A stretch of DNA of 64,000 nucleotides from NCBI RefSeq assembly GCF_009905375.1, contig NW_027417692.1, positions 1 to 64,000 of the forward strand, given 5' to 3'. Made by a program: the position numbers and the translations under genes. Origin of the DNA: Apium graveolens (lineage: Eukaryota > Streptophyta > Magnoliopsida > Apiales > Apiaceae). The notes below the pieces were generated by a model. It ran no database searches, was not told the origin of the DNA, and saw nothing but the letters and a program-made list of their open reading frames with translations. This document shows, piece after piece, positions 23,739-35,725 of this stretch (positions within the stretch are counted from its first letter, which is position 1; each line of letters begins with the position of its first letter).

Positions 23739-24656
23739 TCAAATAGAAAACAAATTGGGGTACTTTTCTAGCATTGCGCTCTCTAGTTCCCAAGTTGATT
23801 CTTCCACATTATGATTCTGCCATAGCACTCTGACTAGCTTGATCATTTTGTTCCGAAGCACCTGCTCCTTCTTATCTATAATCCTTACTGGTTTCTCCAC
23901 GTAAGTCAGATCTGGTTGCATATCCACATGCTCGTACTCCACTATGTGTCTGGCATCCCGATGATACTTCCTTAGCATTGACACATGGAACATATTATGA
24001 ACTTGTTGTAGGTTCGGGGGTAAGGCTAGCTCGTAAGCCAACTTCCCAATCCGTCTTAGTATCTCAAAAGGTCCAATGTATCTTGGGCTTAGTTTTCCTT
24101 TCTTTCCGAACCTCATTAATCCCTTCCAAGGGGATACGTTTAGTAATACTAAGTCCCCTACTTCATATTCCTTGTCCTTTCGGGCTAGGTCTGTATATTT
24201 CTTCTGTCTGTCTTGGGCTGCTACAAGCCGCCCTCTGATAAGATCCACTATGTCTTTGGTCCTTTGGACCACTTCGGGTCCGAGCATCTTCCGCTCCCCT
24301 ACTTCATCCCAGTATAAGGGAGATCGACACCTTCTTCCGTACAGGGCCTCATAAGGCGGCATTCCGATGCTAGCATGAAAGCTATTGTTATAAGAAAACT
24401 CGATCAACGGCAAGTGATCATCCCAACTTCCTTTAAAGTCTATTGTACAGACTCTCAACATATACTCTAGTGTCTGGATGGTCCTTTCACTCTGCCCATC
24501 CGTCTGGGGATGGTATGCGGTACTCATATTTAACTTGGTCCCCGCACATTCTTGAAAGCTCCTCCAAAATCTGGAGTTGAATCTGGGGTCTCGGTCTGAG
24601 ACAATGGACGCTGGGACTCCATGTCGCGTCACTATTTCCTTACGGTAAATGTCCAC
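23739..24656 (-). pseudogene. Tekay-B integrase core and C-terminal domain
   Basis: The minus strand encodes the second catalytic Asp ([13 protein letters not shown]) and Glu ([15 protein letters not shown]) of the integrase core, the GPF module (RYIGPFEILRRIG) and a chromodomain-like tail ([16 protein letters not shown]). The first catalytic Asp (MDFVVGLP) is encoded upstream, separated by a one-base frameshift near 24665, and a TGA at 24821-24823 lies before that. Integrase would join element DNA to host DNA. This copy cannot be made as one polyprotein. Confidence 0.9.
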
Positions 24657-25567
24657 AGTCTATCGACTGTGTATCTCTCATTGATAGGAATGAAATGAGC
24701 TGACTTTGTCAGTCGGTCTATAATTACCCATATGGCGTCATGATTGGCTTTCGTCCTTGGCAAGCCTACAACAAAATCCATCGCTATCTGTTCCCATTTC
24801 CACTCGGGAATCTCCAGGGGTCATAAAAGTCCACTGGGTCTCTGGTGCTCTGCCTTTACTCTTTGGAAAGTCAAACATTTGCTTACCCATTCTGCTACGT
24901 CCCTCTTCATGTTGGGCCACCAGTAATATTCCTTCAAATCCCTATACATCTTGGTGCTTCCCGGGTGAATGGAATACCTTGAACTATGACTTTCATCCAA
25001 AATCTCGTCTTTAAGTTCTTGAACATTCGGAACCCAAATCCTGTAGGAATACCTCATTATCCCCTTATTGTCTCTCTCAGTATGGATCTCTTCTCCAGTC
25101 ATTGACTCTCTGCCCTCATTCATCATTCTTTCTTGGCACAATCTGATCTTTTCTAATAACTCTGGCTGCATTGATATCTCAAACAGCTTTTCAGTTCCGG
25201 TTCCGGTTACCTTTACTTCTATTTCCATTCTTTCGAAATCCCTGATTAATTCCTCCGAAGTCATTATCATTCTGAGCCTTTCCTTCCTACTGAGGGCGTC
25301 AGCCACCACATTGGCTTTCCCCGGATGATAGAGAATCTCACAATCATAGTCCTTGATTAGTTCTAACCATCTCCTCTGGCACATGTTGAGCTCTTTCTGC
25401 ATGAATATGTACTTGAGGCTCTTATGGTCTGTGAAAATCTCGCACTTCTCTCCATACAAGTAGTGCCTCCAAATTTTTAAGGCAAAAACTATTGCCGCGA
25501 GCTCAAGGTCATGAGTAGGATATCTAATCTCGTATTCCTTCAGTTGTCTCGATGCATACGCAATCAC
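24657..25567 (-). pseudogene. Tekay-B RNase H end and integrase zinc domain
   Basis: Open on the minus strand from 25567 to TGA at 24821-24823. It carries RNase H motifs ([28 protein letters not shown]) and the integrase HHCC region. The second Cys is replaced: KCLTFQRVK, where Tekay-A has KCYTCQRVK, so the zinc site is damaged. After the TGA the same frame continues through the first catalytic Asp up to a frameshift near 24665. Confidence 0.9.
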
Positions 25568-25576
25568 TTTACCGTG

Positions 25577-26698
25577 CTACATAAGCACACACCCTAATCC
25601 TTTGTGCGACGCGTCACTATATATCACAAAATCTCCTTTTCCGTCTGGCAATACCAACACCGGAGCCATTACCAACCTTTTCTTTAATTCCTGAAAACTG
25701 TTCTCGCATTTCTCCGTCCATTCAAACTTCTCTGTCTTACGAGTAAGTCGTGTCAAAGGGGCTGCGATCTTCGCAAAGTCCTGTACAAATCTAAGATAGT
25801 AGCCGGCCAATCCTATGAAACTCCTTACCTCTGTGGGTGTGGTTGGCCTTTCCCAATTTGAGACCGCCTCTATCTTGGAGGGGTCGACCAATACTCCTTC
25901 TTTATTGATCACATGTCCTAAAAACTGTACTTCATTCCGCCAGAATTCACACGTCGAGAATTTGGCATATAAATGTTCCTCTCTGAGTATTCCTAGAGCT
26001 ATCCTCAAATGCTCTGCATGTTCTGCCTCAGTCCTTGAGTAGATCAAAATATCATCGATAAAAACTATCACACACTTGTCCAAGTACTTCTTAAATACTC
26101 TGTTCATTAAATCCATGAAAGCCGCTGGGGCGTTGGTTAATCCAAAGGACATTACCAAGAACTCATAATGCCCATACCTGGTACGGAACGCTGTCTTGGG
26201 AATATCTTCGGGTTTAATCTTTAGTTGGTGATATCCAGTTCTCAGGTCAATCTTGGAAAAATAAACAGCATCATTTAGCTAGTCGAACAGATCATCTATT
26301 CTAGGTAACGGGTACCTGTTCTTCATGGTTAGCTTGTTCAACTCTCGATAGTCGATGCACAGCCTCATGCTCCCATCTTTCTTCTTAAAAAATAACACTG
26401 GTGCTCCCCACGGAGACACACTGGGTCTTATCATACCCTTATCCAAGAGTTCCTGCAATTGGGTAGCTAATTCCTTCATTTCTAACGGGGCTAACCGGTA
26501 AGGTGCTTTTGAAACTGGCGCTGTCCCTGGGGCCAACTCAATAGCAAATTCAATCACTCTATCGGGTGGTAATCCCGGAAGGTCTTGTGGGAATACATCT
26601 TCAAATTCGTTGACTACTGGAATATCTTGTAAGTTGGGCACCTCCTTTTGCGTGTCTACCACATAGGCTAGGTAAGCCTCGTTTCCTTTTCGTAGCAT
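25577..26698 (-). pseudogene. Tekay-B reverse transcriptase, two nonsense codons
   Basis: One frame from 26698 to 25577, split by TAG at 26279-26281 and closed by TAG at 25577-25579. It has the RT start ([11 protein letters not shown]), the catalytic [10 protein letters not shown] and the RNase H start ([15 protein letters not shown]). In Tekay-A both stop positions are CAG or CAA Gln codons, so the stops fit C-to-T changes. The frame is otherwise well preserved. Confidence 0.9.
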
Positions 26699-26707
26699 CC
26701 TTCTGGC

Positions 26708-27649
26708 CTAGGCCATAGTCAAAAATTTATGCGTCTGCCTCTTTCCTCTAAATATAACTTCTTTCTTTCCTGGGATATTTAACTTAAGTTTCTTCCCCTT
26801 ACAGTCTATCTGAGCATCATTGCTAGATAGCCAGTCCATTCCCAAAATTATATCAAATTCCCCTAACTTAAAAGGAATCAGATCAACACTGAAAGATTGT
26901 TCCCCTATGCCTAACTCACAGTCGGGGTGAATCAGATTAACAAGAATAACTTCATGGCTGGCTATTTCTACTTGTAAGGGCTCTATCAAGGGTTCAACTT
27001 TAAGTCTTAATTTACGTGCAAAGTCCCTTGATATAAAAGATTTAGTTGCTCCTGAATCAAATAAAACGTTTGCACTGACTGAATTTAGAGAAAGGGTACC
27101 TGCTATCACATCTGAATCTTTCATAGCATCCTGGACTGTCATGTTGAAAGTCCTTGCAGTAGGTGGCTTATTAGAAGCAGCCCTGCTTGCTCCCGAAGCT
27201 GCTGGTTTGTTCATTGGGCATTCCCTCTTCCAATGACCCGGGCGTCCACACTGATGACAAGTGGTGGTTGGGCGAGTAATGGGGGTTGGCGAAGTGCACT
27301 TGTCCGAATAGTGACCCTCTCGACCACACTTGAAGCAGATTACCGGCTTTCCTTTACACTCCCCAAAATGCATCCTTCCACAAGTGTTACAGGCTGGCAA
27401 TGGGGGTCGAGACTGGTTGGAATAGGACATTCTTGACTTCTGGCCGCTCTGGCTCACATTTACACTCATTGGCCGCTTAAACCCAATATCCTTTCCCGGT
27501 AGGGACACTGCTCCCCTATTAACTCTAGTTGAGAAGTTCCTTCCTGCGGAACCTCCACCCATGCTCATACTTTTCCTCTTTATTCCCTTCTTCTCTCTTT
27601 CCTTCTGCATCTGTTCACTTCCGGCTTCTACAATTGTTGCCTTTTGCAC
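26708..27649 (-). pseudogene. Tekay-B gag zinc knuckles and protease
   Basis: Open on the minus strand, 313 residues, ending in TAG (26708-26710) where Gln is expected. It contains CNTCGRMHFGEC, CFKCGREGHYSDKC and CHQCGRPGHWKREC. The aspartic protease follows with VLFDSGATKSF and ILGMDWLS. The order matches Tekay-A 7696-8700. RT continues in the same frame after the stop. Confidence 0.92.
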
Positions 27650-28446
27650 CAGAGTGGCATAATCAGTAACTCAAGGATTGCCACCCTATTCTGAATCCAC
27701 GGTTTCAGTCCCTGCTGAAACCTCCTAGCTTTCTTTTTCTCGGTGCTCACAAACTCCGGCACAAACCTTGATAACTCAGTAAATTTCGCTTCGTACTCTG
27801 CTACAGATAAGTTATTCTGCTTTAGCTCCAAGAACTTGAGCTCCATCTGGTTTTCCATAAACCTCGGGAAATATTTTCCCAGAAACAACTGACTGAACCT
27901 CTCCCAGGTTATGATAACATCTGTCTCCATGTTTTTCTTGGCCTCCCACCAGTAGTTGGCCTCTCCTTTCAGAAGGTAGGTAGCAAATACAGTATTCTGT
28001 GCCTCATCGGTACTCAAAATCTCAAAGGATTTCTCCATTTCCTTTAACCATGCCCTTGCCTCAACTGGGTCGGCTGATCCGTGTAACTCAGGGGGCTTAA
28101 GGGACTTAAAAGCCCTGAAAGAGTTTGCCACAACATTGTTATTTCCTTGAGGGGGTGGGTTGGGTTGACGTTCCAAGTTCTGCCTTAGTAGTTGCATGAA
28201 CTGGCCCATGGGATCCATGCCTGGGTTTGGTATTGGTTGCTCAACCTCAGTTTCTCCTTCCTCAGCCTCTATCTCAAATCCCTCAACATCATATGTTTCC
28301 TCTTCCTCTTCATACAGGGAGTCATCCTGTTCTAAATAATCCTCATATTCCTCTTCACTGTGTTCCTGGTTCCTATCGTCCTGGTTATGGCTTCCCTGGT
28401 CCTCAGATCCAGGGTTCGCCCTAGTTCCAATCTTTCTTGGCGGCAT
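27628..28446 (-). pseudogene. Tekay-B gag capsid region
   Basis: ATG at 28446 (MPPRKIGTRANPGSEDQ) matches the style of the Tekay-A gag start. An acidic region follows, then the gypsy gag core (ITWERFSQLFLGKYFP, MELKFLELKQNNLSVAEYE). A one-base loss near 27672 puts the frame into a stop at 27628, while the knuckle region continues from 27649 in another frame. Tekay-A is broken at nearly the same place but by a different change. Confidence 0.9.
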
Positions 28447-28982
28447 GATACTGATAAAAAAAATTATTGGGAAATTCAACGTTAGGTCACAATCATACAC
28501 AACATTGTGCCTTGCATAGCTCTATAATGGGGAGAATGTATCTTGCAATTCTAATGTTTTATGACAGTTCTAATAAGAAGTGCAGTAATAATAATGATAA
28601 AAACAGTGATCTCGTCACTAAGGAACTGAACCGAAAGGAAACAAATATATACATAATGCGAGAAATGCATAGTTTGATCTGGTCAAAAGTACAACAGTGC
28701 TACAGCCATCTGTCCCAAAAGTGATACACAAGAGTCTATCTGTCTAGTCAGAAAAAGGGATGCTATATACAAGTCAACTATCCCGGAAAATTGGCTCTTA
28801 CTAAGGCCTCGACTAACTAGACAACTAGAGTATCCCATCGTCAGTCCAGAATCACACACCGGAGCGGGTCAGCTCCCATACCCTTTCCATCACACGACGG
28901 AAGATATAGTCGGTCTGCCGCCTGGAGATCCTACCATGCCTGTCCCCTTGGAGCGATCTGAGTCTCGCTCGGGACGTGAGCT
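28447..28982 (-). other. Tekay-B spacer between leader ORF and gag
   Basis: About 535 bp with no supported gene. It occupies the same position as 6597-7053 in Tekay-A. Confidence 0.4.
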
Positions 28983-29513
28983 CTATCCCCGCAGCTCCCT
29001 CCTCAAGGATCGGGGTATAGTAGCCCTAGTCTCATAAGCTCGGGTACGCCTACCCGCCCTCTCCGCATCCAACTCCCTCCTGGCCTCATCCAGCCGGGCC
29101 TCAGCAACAGCCATTCGGGTCCTCAGCACATCCTGAACATAGCCGTGGGCTAACAAAGACTGCCTATGGGCAGGGTCGAGAGGTGGTGAATCCGGAGCCG
29201 CTGGGGGTGCCTCCTCGGTCTGCCTAGGCTCGGAAGTATGGGTCTCTGAGCTGTCATCATAGGTGATCCAAGATAGTGGTGGAGGGGTAGGAGCTCTAAC
29301 CACCGGAAGTGTGGGTAAAGGGGTACCAGTGTACACTACCATAGGTCCGACACGCTCCTCAGCTACTGGGACCTCATCCGGGTCCTCCTCATTTGAAATA
29401 GCAACAACCTCTGTCTCTGACTCCTCTGAGGGGTCCTCCTCATCCTCCTCCATCTCAGGCTCCTCCTGATCCTCAACATCTAGCAGTGCCTCATCATGCT
29501 CACGCTCGAACAT
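28983..29513 (-). CDS. Tekay-B leader ORF upstream of gag (acidic plus coiled coil)
   Basis: An uninterrupted 176-residue frame on the minus strand between PBS and gag. ATG at 29513 is the first Met after an upstream in-frame TAG. The N-terminal half is very acidic (EEPEMEEDEEDPSEES). The middle is Pro/Thr-rich (APTPPPLSW). The C-terminal third is Arg/Glu/Ala-rich and likely helical or coiled-coil (RMAVAEARLDEARRELDAE). The gag and pol of this element carry five stops or shifts, yet this ORF is intact. Tekay-A has a comparable ORF at 6078-6596. Function is unknown. Extra ORFs before gag are known in other plant Ty3/gypsy lineages such as Tat/Ogre. Confidence 0.55.
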   Translation of the reverse strand: MFEREHDEALLDVEDQEEPEMEEDEEDPSEESETEVVAISNEEDPDEVPVAEERVGPMVVYTGTPLPTLPVVRAPTPPPLSWITYDDSSETHTSEPRQTEEAPPAAPDSPPLDPAHRQSLLAHGYVQDVLRTRMAVAEARLDEARRELDAERAGRRTRAYETRATIPRSLRRELRG

Positions 29514-29709
29514 CTCAGGGTCCTCTATCTCATGCGCCTACACATTAAACGAGCTAAGTTACTATCATGATACTTATAAGGGTTCCCGTAAGGGTTTTAA
29601 CTGTCAGCGCTAATTTAAGTAGTCCGACCATGAACTTGGCAAGAGTTCTTATTATCTTTGTGAGTTTATTATTATATCATCGCATCATCTCTGAGGTTTA
29701 TAACGCTTA

Positions 29710-29721
29710 GCTCTGATACCA
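29710..29721 (-). other. Tekay-B primer-binding site (initiator-Met tRNA)
   Basis: The minus strand reads TGGTATCAGAGC, four bases inside the 5' LTR end. It is an exact match to the plant initiator-Met tRNA complement. Bases 29514-29709 between it and the leader ORF show nothing else recognisable. Confidence 0.92.
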
Positions 29722-29725
29722 TTTT

Positions 29726-32700
29726 TGTAACACCCCTAGATCCGGGGTCAGGGATCCGGGTCGTCACGGTCTTTCTTTCCACAATATCACTTCACTTAAT
29801 TAATAATAGTTAACCTTATGTTGTGACCCCATACTAACACACACCACAACCCGTTATAGTCTCAGAGATGAAATTGAAATAGGTACAAGTCTTTGAATCC
29901 ACAATTTAAAAGTTATTATAACCCAAAAATGATTATTTGATAAGTTTACAATTAATTGCCATTATCTGCCATAAGTTATAATTATACATAATTGATTCCC
30001 AAAAGTAGAAGGTCTGATCTACAAATAGATCTACCTCTGCAGCTATAGCAGCTATGATCTCAACGGGAAGGCGCGGGGCGCTTCCCACGCTCTTGCGCTG
30101 GGTCTGCTGGAGTCTGGCCATCTTTCCTAACTGTTGTTGTGTGATGAAGAAATAAAGCAAGAGTGAGCATTACAGCTCGCAAGATAATATATAGTGTAAA
30201 CAATAACGCAAGCATCTAAATGGATAACTTGTTGGAAACCTTTATCAGGTGAAAGATAATTACTTACTGGATATAAGCAAAAATAAGGGATGAAGTTACC
30301 AATTACTTCACTATACTTATATCATTTATAAGGCTACTTGAACTACCACTGTTCAAAGTATTATAGGTTTCAAAAGGTCATCCCATAGATGAGACCACAA
30401 GTTAAGACTTAAATAAATTCAATCTTTGAATTATTATTGAATGAAATAAAGTTACGAGATACTTTATTTAGTCCCGATATATATATCCACATATATATCT
30501 CTTAAACATTTCCTGGAACCTCTGTTATGTAAAGTATGAACAGAGTTTGTAACATCCAATGAATTTTGGAAAGGAAAATAATTTTGGCATAAACCCAATA
30601 TCTTGTTGATCAGCCAAAGATACCAATAAGTAACCTTTTCTACTAGTAGATGGATGAATCCCCCACCGGTCATCACCCTGGCCACATAAGGACCTTGTGC
30701 TGGACCGCCACCCGGCCTCTTACGCGTTGATGGACTGCCACCCAGCCACTTACACTTTGATAGACCGTACCCCGGCCTGTCGCTTTTGCCGACTCAATTA
30801 GATGGACTTACTTCCCGAACGTTGGGCAAGTAATCAAATTGTTTTCTCAAAACAGCAACCACGTTGCGAATGTAAAATACACCACAGAGCCGGATCCCCC
30901 AGGTTTTGAGTGAGTATTTAAATCCCCTTCGAAAGGAGGATCTTAAATATAAAAGAATGAGTTTTGGGATCCGCCCTAACTTTTAGAAATCATTTTGAAG
31001 ACTCAAAAACATTTTTAAGAATGTTTGGAGTACTGCTGATTTATTAAAATAAATCAGTCCCGATATATTAGAAATATCTGAATATTATTATTTAAATAAT
31101 ATTCTCATAAAGATAATCCTTATAAAAATAATCGAAGTAGAAGTTTTAAAACTCATACTTGAAATGGATATTAAATAACAAAAGATATACTTATATGAAA
31201 GTACTATCTTTATTTGAATAATCAAAAATAAGTTTGATCATCGAAACATTATTCTTTAATAAAATAAAGAATATTATTAAATAATAAGCGGAGTCATAAT
31301 ACCTCGAATGAATATTATAAATAATATTCATTAAATAAAATAAACGGAGTCATACATCCTCAAATTAATATCCAATTAATAATCATTAAATAGAATAAAC
31401 AGAGTCATAAGTCCTTGAATGAATATTCAAATAATATTCATTAAATAAAATAAAGTTATCGAATAAACCTTATTCGATCAATAGTTTTGAAAACTATATC
31501 CATATATATATAAATATATATATATATAATATACTCGGGAACATCGACTCCCAATTTAGAAATATGTTCACCTTGGGGTCCCCTTTTCTAAGGGTATATG
31601 CAAATTACCGCTTATCTCTAGCATGGGTATTATCAACTGAATCAACAGATATATGTATCAAGATTACGAACCAAGCATGCATATATACCATATCACATGC
31701 TACAATATATCGCAAGAATTTGCTAATTAACCAACATGCATTTATCACAAGACAATGCATATACATATATACATCACAACAACAGTATAACGGGTAGAAA
31801 ACTTGCCTGAGCGACTGGGGGTTATAAATGGCTTGGGACGAGTCTGGTAACCTATAAACAACATATAAGTTGGAATTAAACCAAAGTCACTTGTAATCTA
31901 TACTTTAACCAATTTAGACTCTAACGCTCGCTTTGCGCTTAATGATTCTCTTAAGTCGCTCGAGTACCCTCGGCTCCACCATTTTTTAATAAATTAACCA
32001 TTACGAGTTATAAGGTGATTCTTTCGCGAGTGTCTTACCAACTGCCTAACACACTTTACATAAATGTCTCATACTCCTTTAGGTCTTTAACATATGTTTC
32101 AAAGTAAGGTGAGGGGTAATGATTCGTTCGCGAAACGTCGTTACTTAAAATGGCCGTTTCTCCTAAACCGTACATCGGAATCAAACGAACCACATATCAA
32201 AACGAAGCTCGTAACATGAACTATATAAACATGGCAATGGTCAAAACCTAGCAGGGAGTTCTCGGGTCCTAATGTTATGAACAAAAGCAGTCTAAAGTAA
32301 ATCGGACATTACGACGGCTATGTTTACGCGATTTCCCAAATTTATACCATTCCAAATCAACCACCAATCAATCCCAATTCATTCATACAACCAAAATCCA
32401 TCCATATCACACTACAACAGCCCCAACACCTCAAGTTCTCCAATTTATGTTATTCTCAACATGAATTTAAAACTATACTTAAGCCCTTTACTACAACAAG
32501 ATTCAACATTCAATTCACTACAACTCCAACCCAAACTCTAAACCTACAAGCATCAAGCTACTCTTTTACCATAACAATCAAAATCATCCTAATATACAAA
32601 GTAAAGCTAGGGTTTGGAGATGTTATACCTTCCTTGAAGTGATTGGAGTAGCTAGGAAGCCTTAAGAAGCCTTGAGATGTCTTAGGGATGCTTGGATCTT

Positions 32701-33577
32701 AAAGGAAAAACAAGAAAAATCAAGTTAAAAATCTTGAAATCACTATTCATTATCTTCTTCATTGATTTCTTGGAGAAGATTGTGAATGATTTGGAGGCTT
32801 AAACTTATAGGATAGCTATATCTATGCATAAGGAGTACTAGATAATTATCTTACCAATTAAGGAAGCTTGGAACTTGAATTTTGAAATTCTTCTTCTTGA
32901 AATGGAGAGAAAAGCCGAGAGCAATGGTTGAAGAAATGAAATGATTTTGTGTTTGTGATTTGTTTAGCTTAGCTTGGTTGTTTTTTGATTAGATTTTGGT
33001 TAATTACCCTATTAACCTTAAACTTTGTGTGGTTATCATTCATCCACACCTCCTTCCCCCCCTATGTCATGCTTATATCACCTTGTGATGTCATCATCCC
33101 TTACTTGCCCTCTTCTTATTGGTTGGATGACCTCATCATCCATAACCTCCTTGATTAACTTCCTAATTGTTTGCCTAATGACCGCTGATCTGTTATACGG
33201 TTCGCTTAACTTCCGTTCTCATTTCTCGTTTGAGGGATCATACCCGGGATCTTATTACTTGGGTTTCCTTAACCTTTCTCAATACATTATATTCCTTTTA
33301 TGATCCTCTCTTATAATCCTTTAATTTAAATCCTTCTTATCCTGTTACCTTATACTCAATTCTTTCTGTATCTAGTGGATTTCCGGGAAAAATCAAAGTG
33401 TTCGGAATTGGATTCTGACGATCTTTACATACACTTATATACCATATAGAGTACTAATAAAATCTCAGAATATCCATATAAAAACCCCTACATAGTGTGG
33501 CATGAAAAGTTTTCTTGTTCAGCAAAAACACTATTCATAAGGGTTACAAAAAGTTCAAAATTTTGGGGGTTATTACA
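29726..33577 (-). repeat. Tekay-B 5' LTR (3852 bp)
   Basis: In plus orientation it runs TGTAACACCC to GGGTTATTACA. It is intact and carries the same internal tandem arrays as the left copy (30-bp units near 30699 and 55-bp units near 31290). The sequence beyond it (33578-33927) is the segment found duplicated at 21256-21605. Confidence 0.92.
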
Positions 33578-35725
33578 GCATTGCTCTTTACATGACCCAG
33601 TTTGTCCTTACAAACATGGACACACTAGTCCGGGTCCCTAGAAACTTTGGTAATTTACAGTACTTTCTGTATATAGATATGGGAAGAGCTCTCCCATTTT
33701 TCAGAATTTATACTTCATGAGAATTTCGGTGAGGGTAAAATCCTACTTCACTGTTGCTTTCAATGTTATCCCCATGTCGACTAATCTCAGTTTGCATAGA
33801 CAAGAGAATGGAGGACAAGAAGAATAAGGCTAAAGTTTGTTCCAAGTATGCTTTCATGCATAATGACTTACTCACTCGAGAAATTTTATAAATACTGGAC
33901 GAGGGAAAGTTGATCCCTATTTCTGATGTCTTCAACTCTCTAAAAAATTAATCTTGGCAAGGAGGGGTTCCTGAAAATATTGGCTAGGGACATTCTTGAG
34001 AATGTAGTTCGAGACAACCGGGGATAATTTATGGGCATTATATCATCCCGGCTAACAGTGATCCACATAGGCTCAACTCCGATGTCTCATGGGCTCAACT
34101 CTGATGTCTCGGCAGGCTTACACAATGGAAGAGGGAAGTACACAGGTTGAACCCAAAAATATGATGCAAGATAAGGCGGGTAAGGCCTAAAATGATAAAG
34201 CTCATTAATTTTCCAATTAGTTTATCTTGTAATCTCAGATATTAGTTTTATTTCAGACAAAAAGAACAAGGCTTCCAATCTTTCGATAATCGAGATCGGT
34301 CTTGGAAATCTCGCCCACGACAAGAAAAAGAGTTCACTGAACTCAACACTGAAAAAATGAACATATAGGCCATTCTTAAAACAGAACCAGACTATAGATC
34401 CATTCGCCCTATAAGCCTGTTCACCCTCCAAGAAGTCGAAATTGCGATTATCATGAGGACACGGACCACACCACAGAGCAATGTTATCATCTTGACAACC
34501 TGATAGAAAGCATAATAAAGCGAAGCCAGTTTATCCATTTCATAGACAATACCAGTGAAAATTCTCGCGAACGATGGCGAGGCGACGATCATTTAATCGC
34601 CATAATATTTGGAGGACATTCATCTGGAGGCTTGTCTAATAACTCTCAAAAATCGTATGCCAGAGTAGTTTTAAACATTAATCCAGAAACTGCAAAGCGG
34701 CCTAAATGTAACCCATCTCCTGTCATATCATTTTTTGATGAGGATATCATCCAGGATTGCTAGAAGATCATCAAGATGCCTTAGTAATAAAATTAAAATC
34801 TGCACAAATACGGGCAAAAAAATCCTCTTCGACAACCGACAGTTCAATTGATATCCTATTTTGTCACTCGTTTTCTTGCATGAATTTGGGATAGAGGAGA
34901 ATGGAGAATATTTAAAACCCACTCTATGGTTTTACAAGTAACGAGGTTAAAGTCGTGGGCACGGTCGACCTTCATATCCTATTCAGGTCAATGACATGCC
35001 AGACGTGGAAGCTTGTTAAGTTTCACGTCGTTAGTGTTACTTCATGCTATAACTCTATTCTAGGACAAACAACAATAGCTTCTCTCTAAGCGATAACATC
35101 CATTACACACTTGAAAATGAAGTTTCATATATCAATTTGGCATTGAAGAGGTGGTAGGCGACCATGCAACAGTAAGATTTAAATAGGGAATGCCTAAAAG
35201 ATTTTTCGAAGTGGATCTTAAATGTAGTTTTGGTAAAAAAGAGCGATGGGAAATGGTAATTGTGAGTCGAGTACTCAGATTTAAATAGGGCATGCCCAAA
35301 AGATTTTTATCCCCTTCCCAATATCCATCAGCTAATAGACTTCACGGCAGGCCATGAGTTACTCTCATTCATGGACACCTTCTCAGGCTATAACCAAATC
35401 AAAATGAATAGTGAAGACTGGTAAAAAAATGGCGTTCATCACCCACCGAGGGGTTTTCGGCTTCAAAAACATGCCTTTTGATCTTATCAACGTAGGTGTT
35501 ACGTTTCAATAAACAATGGATACCATATTTGGCTCACAAATCGGTAGAAATACGTAAGTTTATATTGACGACATGATAACAAAATCCTTCAAAGCCAACA
35601 CGCATGTGGACAACCTCCGTGAAACATTCACAAATGTGAGGCTACATAGGATGAGGTTAAATCCCGCCAAATGTTCCTTCGACCGCTCAGGAACAGTACA
35701 TTATTATTGTAATTGACTATGCCAC
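33578..35725 (+). mobile_element. Tat-lineage Ty3/gypsy relic (gag, protease, RT fragments)
   Basis: A heavily decayed plus-strand remnant with no long open frame. Translating across frames gives recognisable pieces in order. Near 34430-34560 there is a gag zinc region (HEDTDHTTEQCYHLDNLIES). Near 34605-34740 a protease-upstream segment (IIFGGHSSGG, SYARVV, FFDED). Near 35040-35160 a protease end (YNSILG, then EEVVGDHATVR). From 35212 comes RT. It is cut at 35725 by the copia-C LTR, and its left part borders the Tekay-B LTR. Confidence 0.75.
35212..35692 (+). pseudogene. Reverse transcriptase relic, Tat lineage
   Basis: Starting at TGG (35212), one frame reads WILNVVLVKKSDGKW, then stops, then VEYSDLNRACPKDFYPLPNI and a segment with HELLSFMDTFSGYNQIKM. 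Later frames give AFITHRGVFGFKNMPFDL and the catalytic motif as VYIDDMITKSF, followed by LNPAKCSF. The D-L-N-x-A-C-P-K-D and F-x-Y-x-x-Y-N-Q-I style is typical of Tat/Athila-side gypsy RT and unlike the Tekay RTs here. At least five stops or shifts are present. A 32-bp piece of this RT (35279-35310) also occurs just upstream at 35174-35205. Confidence 0.8.

Larger units (their letters stand above)
17395..33577 (-). mobile_element. Tekay-B: Ty3/gypsy (Tekay-type) element with rearranged 3' LTR
   Basis: A minus-strand element. Reading from high to low coordinates: 5' LTR 33577-29726, PBS 29721-29710, leader ORF, gag, pol, polypurine tract near 23720, then a 3' LTR spread over 17395-23705. The 3' LTR is interrupted by a block containing a copy of the second half of the 5' LTR, 350 bp of the DNA flanking the 5' LTR, and a restart in the middle of the LTR. 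Five bases flanking the ends (ACATA left, GCATT right) do not form a clean duplication. Coding frames carry several stops and two frameshifts. Confidence 0.87.

Noticed and set aside
27233..27436. Plus-strand frames opposite Tekay-B gag-pol (also 23978, 24076, 24744, 25068, 25815)
   Set aside because: Antisense shadows of the real minus-strand polyprotein.
17390..33582. ACATA/GCATT as a target-site duplication of Tekay-B
   Set aside because: Only three of five bases agree. With low LTR divergence two mutations in five bases are unlikely, so I do not call it.
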